The translations under genes were made by a program, and so were the position numbers. Of a DNA stretch of 29,274 nt, positions 25,687 through 29,274 are shown piece by piece. Origin of the DNA: JBCCRH01 sp039208045. Lineage in GTDB: Bacteria; Bacteroidota; Bacteroidia; Chitinophagales; Saprospiraceae. Under the pieces are notes generated by a model that saw nothing but the letters and a program-made list of their open reading frames with translations, was not told the origin of the DNA and did not search any database. How positions within the stretch are numbered: position 1 is the stretch's first letter; each line of letters begins with the position of its first letter. The stretch covers positions 1-29,274 of the forward strand of contig JBCCRH010000018.1 of assembly GCA_039208045.1 (NCBI GenBank), read 5' to 3'.

Positions 25687-26399
25687 CTATCACCTGTATT
25701 ATTGTAGATGATGAGCCGCTGGCTCGCCAAAAGATTGCCTCCTATGTGGAGCAAATCGATTATTTGCAGCTCGACGGCACCTTTAGTGATGGCCTGAGTG
25801 CCCTATACCATTTGCGAAAGCACCCCACTGACCTGATTTTCCTGGATGTCCAGATGGATGAATTTTCAGGCATCCAGCTCCTCGAATCGCTCAAAGAACC
25901 ACCCGAAGTCATCCTCACCACTGCCTACGACAGCTACGCCCTCAAAGGCTTTGAGCTATCCGTTGCCGATTACCTACTCAAGCCCATCAGTCTTGCCCGC
26001 TTTTTGACGGCAGTCGAAAAAGTGTACGCCCACCTCAGCCGCAAACGCCAAAGCGAGCCCCCCACGACTGGCCCCAAAGACTTCATCTTAGTACGCTCCG
26101 AATACCGCCTACAGCGCATCTGCCTCAAGGACATCCTCTATATTGAGGGCATGAAAGACTACTCGCGCATTTATACCCCCAGCCAGAAGGTGATGACCCT
26201 CCAAAACCTAAAGCGCATTGAAGAAGCGCTACCCCAGCCTTCCTTCTTGCGTATCCACAAATCGTTCATTATTTCGCTAGATAAAATTCAAACTATTGGT
26301 AAGAATGATGTCACCATCGCCGAGCAGACCATCCCGATTGGAGGAATGTATAAAGCCCGGTTTTTAGAGTTTATTGAGCAACAGCAACTGCTGGGCTGA
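25683..26399 (+). CDS. LytTR family response regulator
   Basis: The 238 residues comprise a receiver domain (D9/D10, phospho-acceptor D55 in LIFLDVQMD, Thr80, K100 before Pro) and a C-terminal LytTR DNA-binding domain (~135-235: DFILVRSEYRLQRI, ILYIEGMKDYSRIY, FLRIHKSFIISLDKI). It should bind promoter repeats when phosphorylated by the kinase encoded upstream. ATG 25683 overlaps the DUF1835 stop (ATGA), so I chose it over an upstream ATG at 25650 that would add 11 residues. The convergent VOC gene ends 3 nt away. Confidence 0.94.
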   Translation: MTITCIIVDDEPLARQKIASYVEQIDYLQLDGTFSDGLSALYHLRKHPTDLIFLDVQMDEFSGIQLLESLKEPPEVILTTAYDSYALKGFELSVADYLLKPISLARFLTAVEKVYAHLSRKRQSEPPTTGPKDFILVRSEYRLQRICLKDILYIEGMKDYSRIYTPSQKVMTLQNLKRIEEALPQPSFLRIHKSFIISLDKIQTIGKNDVTIAEQTIPIGGMYKARFLEFIEQQQLLG

Positions 26400-26402
26400 G
26401 CT

Positions 26403-27122
26403 TTAGATTTCCTGAATATAGAAAAACGCTTCTCCCGAAGGATCTGCAAATAGCTGCCTGACACTTTCATCTGCTATCAGCGTTCCACCATTTGCTAAAA
26501 TTAAGTTTCCTGTCTCCGCTGCACTATCAACATTAAAAACAGTGACCCAGTATTCATATTTGCCTTTCATAGCATTCGGCACTTCTTCGATATACGCCTC
26601 CACCTCATAATTTGGTAAGGTGACGGCATAGTGCCCAGCATAAGCATCTGCTTCGATCTTCCAATCGAAAAGAGCCTCATAGAAAGGAATCACCTTAGCT
26701 GCATTAGAGGTTTGCAGCGCCCGGTAGAGCACCCCGCCAGGCTGCTCACTTGGCATTTGCCGTAAGGCATCCCCCTCATACACGGTAAACCCAGCCCCCA
26801 TAGGATCGCGGATCAGGGCAATTTTTCCTTCATAAAAAGGCGCGTTGGCCACTTCTACTTTTCCACCGTGCGCCTCTGCAAGCGCCACCGTCTTAGCCAC
26901 CTCCTCCACTTGGATATAATTCATCCAAAAGTGTGGCATCTTGATTTTTTTAAAGAAGGCGGGCGTTTCATAAATGCCGAGTAAAGCTTGGTTATTTTGG
27001 TAGGCCAGGTGGTATCCCTGCTGCTCATAGAAGGACCACGGGAAGATGGCCTTGTAGAAATTGATGCTCTCCAAAGGCTGATAGGAAGAGAGATCGGTCC
27101 AGATAAAGTGGTTGGTTTTCAT
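26403..27122 (-). CDS. Double-domain VOC family protein (glyoxalase/bleomycin-resistance fold)
   Basis: The 239 residues comprise two VOC domains. Domain 1 (~5-115) has ESINFYKAIFPWSF, PHFWMNYIQVEEV and KIALIRDPMGAGFTVYEG. Domain 2 (~128-238) has AAKVIPFYEALFDWKIE, YEYWVTVFNVDSA and RQLFADPSGEAFFYIQ. Paired VOC domains often form one metal site; the reaction cannot be predicted. The F-Y-x-x-[IL]-F-x-W motif is typical of the 27-kDa CFP-30B-like group. It is convergent with the LytTR regulator and ends 3 nt from it. Confidence 0.9.
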   Translation of the reverse strand: MKTNHFIWTDLSSYQPLESINFYKAIFPWSFYEQQGYHLAYQNNQALLGIYETPAFFKKIKMPHFWMNYIQVEEVAKTVALAEAHGGKVEVANAPFYEGKIALIRDPMGAGFTVYEGDALRQMPSEQPGGVLYRALQTSNAAKVIPFYEALFDWKIEADAYAGHYAVTLPNYEVEAYIEEVPNAMKGKYEYWVTVFNVDSAAETGNLILANGGTLIADESVRQLFADPSGEAFFYIQEI

Positions 27123-27154
27123 AGCCTCATATTACGGAATAATTTTCACTCGAC

Positions 27155-27186
27155 TTGCACGAATGCGCCAAGACTCCGTATATTTA
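27155..27186 (+). promoter_or_regulatory. Putative tRNA-Val promoter
   Basis: TTG at 27155-27157 and TATATTTA at 27179-27186, separated by 21 nt, resemble the Bacteroidota -33/-7 pair, with one mismatch to TAnnTTTG at the last base. The mature tRNA begins 11 nt after the -7 element. Confidence 0.4.
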
Positions 27187-27196
27187 CGCCCCACAC

Positions 27197-27271
27197 GGGA
27201 CATTAGCTCAGTTGGTTTAGAGCGCATGCTTGACAGGCATGAGGTCGGCGGTTCGAATCCGCCATGTCCCA
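27197..27271 (+). tRNA. tRNA-Val (anticodon GAC)
   Basis: The 75-nt cloverleaf has acceptor stem GGGACAT (27197-27203) paired with ATGTCCC (27264-27270), discriminator A at 27271, and no encoded CCA. The D arm contains AGCTCAGTTGGTTTAGAGC. The anticodon stem CATGC/GCATG encloses loop TTGACAG with anticodon GAC, which reads valine GUC/GUU. The T arm is GGCGG TTCGAAT CCGCC. Confidence 0.96.
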
Positions 27272-27398
27272 CTTTGGCTTTTCTGTTGCTCCTGTGCTAA
27301 CTAATCGTTGATATCAATTTAATTGTCAGAAACTCCGAGCGCCGTCTTTACCATGATTGGAAAGGATTATTTAATTACTATAATTTTTCTTATCTGTC

Positions 27399-27776
27399 AT
27401 GAAGCACAAAGAACTTACGTATAAGATAATTGGCTGTGCAATGGAAGTTCATAAGTACCTTGGGAACGGTTTCCAGGAAGTGATTTATCAGAGAGCCTTA
27501 GCTATTGAAATGACAAAACAAGGCTTGGAATTTTCAAGAGAGTTTGAGATGCATATCTCTTACAAAGGACAAGAAATTGGTACTCGAAGAGTCGATTTCT
27601 TTGTAGAAGAGAAAATTATGGTAGAAATCAAGGCCGTAATTAACTTAGAAGATGTGCACTTGGCACAAGCCATGAACTATGTAGAAGCCTACCATCTAGA
27701 AATTGGCCTATTAATCAACTTTGGTTCAAAAAGTTTACAACACAAAAGGGTACATAACAACAATAGAATCAGGTAA
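27399..27776 (+). CDS. GxxExxY protein (PD-(D/E)XK superfamily)
   Basis: The 125 residues carry the family-defining G24-x-x-E27-x-x-Y30 motif and nuclease-like core D66 (RRVDFFVEE) plus E76-x-K78 (MVEIKAV), then LAQAMNYVEAYHLEIGLLINFGSKSLQ. The family is frequent in Bacteroidota. Its biological role is unsettled although the fold is that of PD-(D/E)XK nucleases. A basic and Asn-rich tail (HKRVHNNNRIR) ends the protein. It lies 127 nt after a tRNA gene and is followed by a repeat-rich spacer. Confidence 0.92.
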   Translation: MKHKELTYKIIGCAMEVHKYLGNGFQEVIYQRALAIEMTKQGLEFSREFEMHISYKGQEIGTRRVDFFVEEKIMVEIKAVINLEDVHLAQAMNYVEAYHLEIGLLINFGSKSLQHKRVHNNNRIR

Positions 27777-27797
27777 TCAGGAAGATCAAGCACGCAA

Positions 27798-27853
27798 ACT
27801 GTCTTTACCTTGATTCAGAAGGATTGGTGAGATTACCTTGATTTTTTAGGCAC
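27798..27853 (+). repeat. Intergenic direct repeat, copy 1 (56 nt)
   Basis: It matches 27940-27996 with three substitutions and one extra T. The repeated block begins ACTGTCTTTACC and ends TTTTTTAGGCAC. It is preceded by ATCAGGTAATCAGG-type sequence (from about 27767) that recurs as ATCACGTAATCACG near 27868, and the block ends in GATTACCTTGATT, so each copy also has imperfect inverted symmetry. Confidence 0.85.
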
Positions 27854-27939
27854 ACGCCAACAGCAAAATCACGTAATCACGATAATCAAGCCCATCAAGG
27901 TACTGACAAGGGCACGGAATGAGCAGGAAAATGCCACAC

Positions 27940-27996
27940 ACTGTCTTTACCTTGATTCAGAAGGATTAGTGGGATTGCCTTGATTTTTTTAGGCAC
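27940..27996 (+). repeat. Intergenic direct repeat, copy 2 (57 nt)
   Basis: Second copy of the block at 27798-27853, 142 nt downstream. The spacer 27777-28050 between the GxxExxY gene and the next coding region consists largely of these two copies and their related leaders. I see no gene in it. Confidence 0.85.
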
Positions 27997-28113
27997 CCCA
28001 CTTTTATTATTTGCGAAATAGCTTACTTTAGTAAGCACGCATCAAAACCACGCCATCTGTTAGCCGTCCTTCAAATCGTAGCTATCCTACAGGGAGTCTT
28101 TCTGGTACTTGTA

Positions 28114-29067
28114 TTGTTCCAGAAAAGACAGGCCTACCAACAACCGACTTTTTGGCTGTTTATCGGCTGCTTGGTCTCTATGATTTTATTTGCGCTGGGA
28201 GATGATGATTATAATTTATTGGTCAGCCCCAGCAGCTGGTATTTTTTTCATGAGCCACTCCTCATTACCTTTTTCTTTCTCTTTATTCGATATAGCGATA
28301 CGAAGCGCAAGACCTTTCAACAATCGGATGCGCTGTTTTTTCTACCTTATCTGTTGTATATTTTGATCGAAATGCTCTCCGATAGGAGTGCCTTAGCAGA
28401 TTATCTGGTGCTGGAAGTGATGGAGACGCTCATCGAGCTCGTTTTTTTGGGAATGTTGTTGTACAGTAGTTACGATATTGTAAAGAATGAAAAGGAGCGG
28501 TGGTTACTTGCCTTTATTCTTCCATTCACATTGATCTTTCTTTTGGATAGCCTATCGCCATTATTTTTAGCTAGTCAGGAATCCTTTTGGGCGGTAGATA
28601 GCTATGGGGCGTTTCTGGTTGTCATTTTTCTATTCTATTATGTCACGTACCGACTAATTGCGGCACCAAAGGAAATTCTCGCTACTGCTGACGCGAAATA
28701 TAAGTCGTCTAGTTTATCAGAGGCTGCTATTGAATCGACCATTCAAGCCCTCCACCAATTGATGCAAGAAGAGCAGCTTTTTAAGAATCAAAAACTGACT
28801 GCTGATGAAGTTGCGGCACAACTTGGTATCACTAGGCAGCAGCTGTCAGAGGTATTGAATGTGCATATGGGCATGCGGTTTCAGGACTTGCTTAATCAAT
28901 ATCGTGTTGAAGCATTTATCGACTGCCTCCATCAAGAACACTATCAGCAGTATACGCTCTTAGGAATTGCTATGGAAGTGGGTTTTAGTTCTAAATCTTC
29001 ATTCAATGCGACCTTTAAAAAATTAAAAGGGATAACGCCGAGTCAGTATAAAAAGAGCCAAACGTAG
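28114..29067 (+). CDS. Membrane-anchored AraC-family transcriptional regulator, 5' end uncertain
   Basis: From TTG 28114 the protein has 317 residues: about six membrane segments in ~10-190, then an AraC-type helix-turn-helix domain at ~215-315 (KLTADEVAAQLGITRQQLSEVLN, FQDLLNQYRVEAF, LLGIAMEVGFSSKSSFNATFKK, GITPSQYKK). Membrane-tethered AraC regulators of this type are common in Bacteroidota. The frame is open upstream and encodes a further hydrophobic segment (HLLAVLQIVAILQGVFL, from 28054), which looks like a genuine first helix. Yet no ATG, GTG or TTG precedes it in frame back to about 28000. The real start is therefore unresolved: a rare start codon, a mutated start or a sequence error. 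Confidence 0.8.
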   Translation: MFQKRQAYQQPTFWLFIGCLVSMILFALGDDDYNLLVSPSSWYFFHEPLLITFFFLFIRYSDTKRKTFQQSDALFFLPYLLYILIEMLSDRSALADYLVLEVMETLIELVFLGMLLYSSYDIVKNEKERWLLAFILPFTLIFLLDSLSPLFLASQESFWAVDSYGAFLVVIFLFYYVTYRLIAAPKEILATADAKYKSSSLSEAAIESTIQALHQLMQEEQLFKNQKLTADEVAAQLGITRQQLSEVLNVHMGMRFQDLLNQYRVEAFIDCLHQEHYQQYTLLGIAMEVGFSSKSSFNATFKKLKGITPSQYKKSQT

Positions 29068-29200
29068 CCCTAAAACGTCCAGAAAGCGCATTCTGCACTT
29101 CTTCCACCTCTTTTTTCATAAGAATATCCATCATCCATTAGTTATTGAAGCGCTATTGGGCCTGTGCCTACACTCTCTTAACCTACAATTCTTACTAATA

Positions 29201-29274
29201 ATGAATTGGTATTCAAAATCTCTGTTCTTCCTATTGCTACTCAGCGCTTCTATTTTTGCCTTCATTTCTTGTGA
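29201..29274 (+). CDS. Partial lipoprotein gene (N-terminal 24 codons)
   Basis: An ATG at 29201 opens a frame that runs off the window. The first 24 codons encode a short polar start (MNWYSKS), a Leu/Phe-rich hydrophobic core and FAFISC with Cys24, a plausible lipoprotein signal peptide. Nothing of the mature protein is visible. The 133-nt spacer before it shows no clear promoter or terminator. Confidence 0.6.
   Translation, partial: MNWYSKSLFFLLLLSASIFAFISC

Noticed and set aside
27197..27271. Attachment-site duplication of the tRNA-Val 3' end, marking an integrated element
   Set aside because: I found no second copy of the tRNA 3' end downstream in the window and no integrase gene.

Overview
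The window looks like chromosomal DNA of a member of the Bacteroidota, most likely the class Saprospiria (Lewinella-like). The evidence is a giant surface protein with SprB repeats and a C-terminal 'gliding motility' sorting domain of the type IX secretion system (T9SS), a DUF4249 lipoprotein, a GxxExxY protein, LytS/LytTR-type signalling, two sites matching the Bacteroidota -7 motif TAnnTTTG, and weak Shine-Dalgarno sequences. The genus is inference.

Layout. (1) 1-2027, minus strand: an acyltransferase-3 membrane protein whose stop overlaps the start of a TolC-like outer-membrane protein. That second gene runs into a 124-bp inverted repeat at the window edge, probably a fold-back artefact. 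(2) 2275-3816, plus: a stand-alone receiver protein, then a polyprenyl-phosphate sugar transferase that carries its own receiver-like N-terminus without a phospho-acceptor Asp. Regions 1 and 2 together suggest envelope or exopolysaccharide synthesis. (3) 3856-15423, plus: a 3855-residue T9SS cargo protein. Its N-terminal half is made of Cys-containing beta-sandwich-like modules. Its second half holds 26 SprB repeats arranged in a higher-order A-B-C-D pattern with a period of about 309 residues. (4) 15548-17555, plus: an AT-richer two-gene cassette, RloA-like ATPase plus RloB-like protein, related to AbiL-type abortive infection and flanked by a hairpin. (5) 17560-22989: housekeeping and accessory genes (DUF4249 lipoprotein, Nudix hydrolase, pyrE, M42 peptidase, UbiA-like protein, and an alpha/beta-hydrolase lipoprotein lacking its nucleophile serine). 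(6) 23065-26399: a GNAT acetyltransferase, then an overlapping histidine kinase - DUF1835 - LytTR regulator operon. (7) 26403-29274: a double-VOC protein, tRNA-Val(GAC), a GxxExxY protein followed by an intergenic repeat, a membrane-anchored AraC-type regulator with an unclear start, and the first 24 codons of a lipoprotein.

How the parts fit. Genes at 840-3816 could make and decorate an extracellular polysaccharide, with the receiver protein and the receiver-like domain possibly acting as a control module. The giant protein is predicted to be exported by T9SS and attached to the surface as an adhesin or motility factor, but no PorP/SprF partner is visible beside it. The RloAB pair is the only clear anti-phage candidate. 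The most distinctive signals are the period-four organisation of the SprB array, the receiver/pseudo-receiver sugar-transferase pair, the DUF1835 gene inserted in a LytS/LytR operon, the Ser-to-Gly hydrolase, and the edge palindrome whose seven mismatches are all of the G:C/T:A type.
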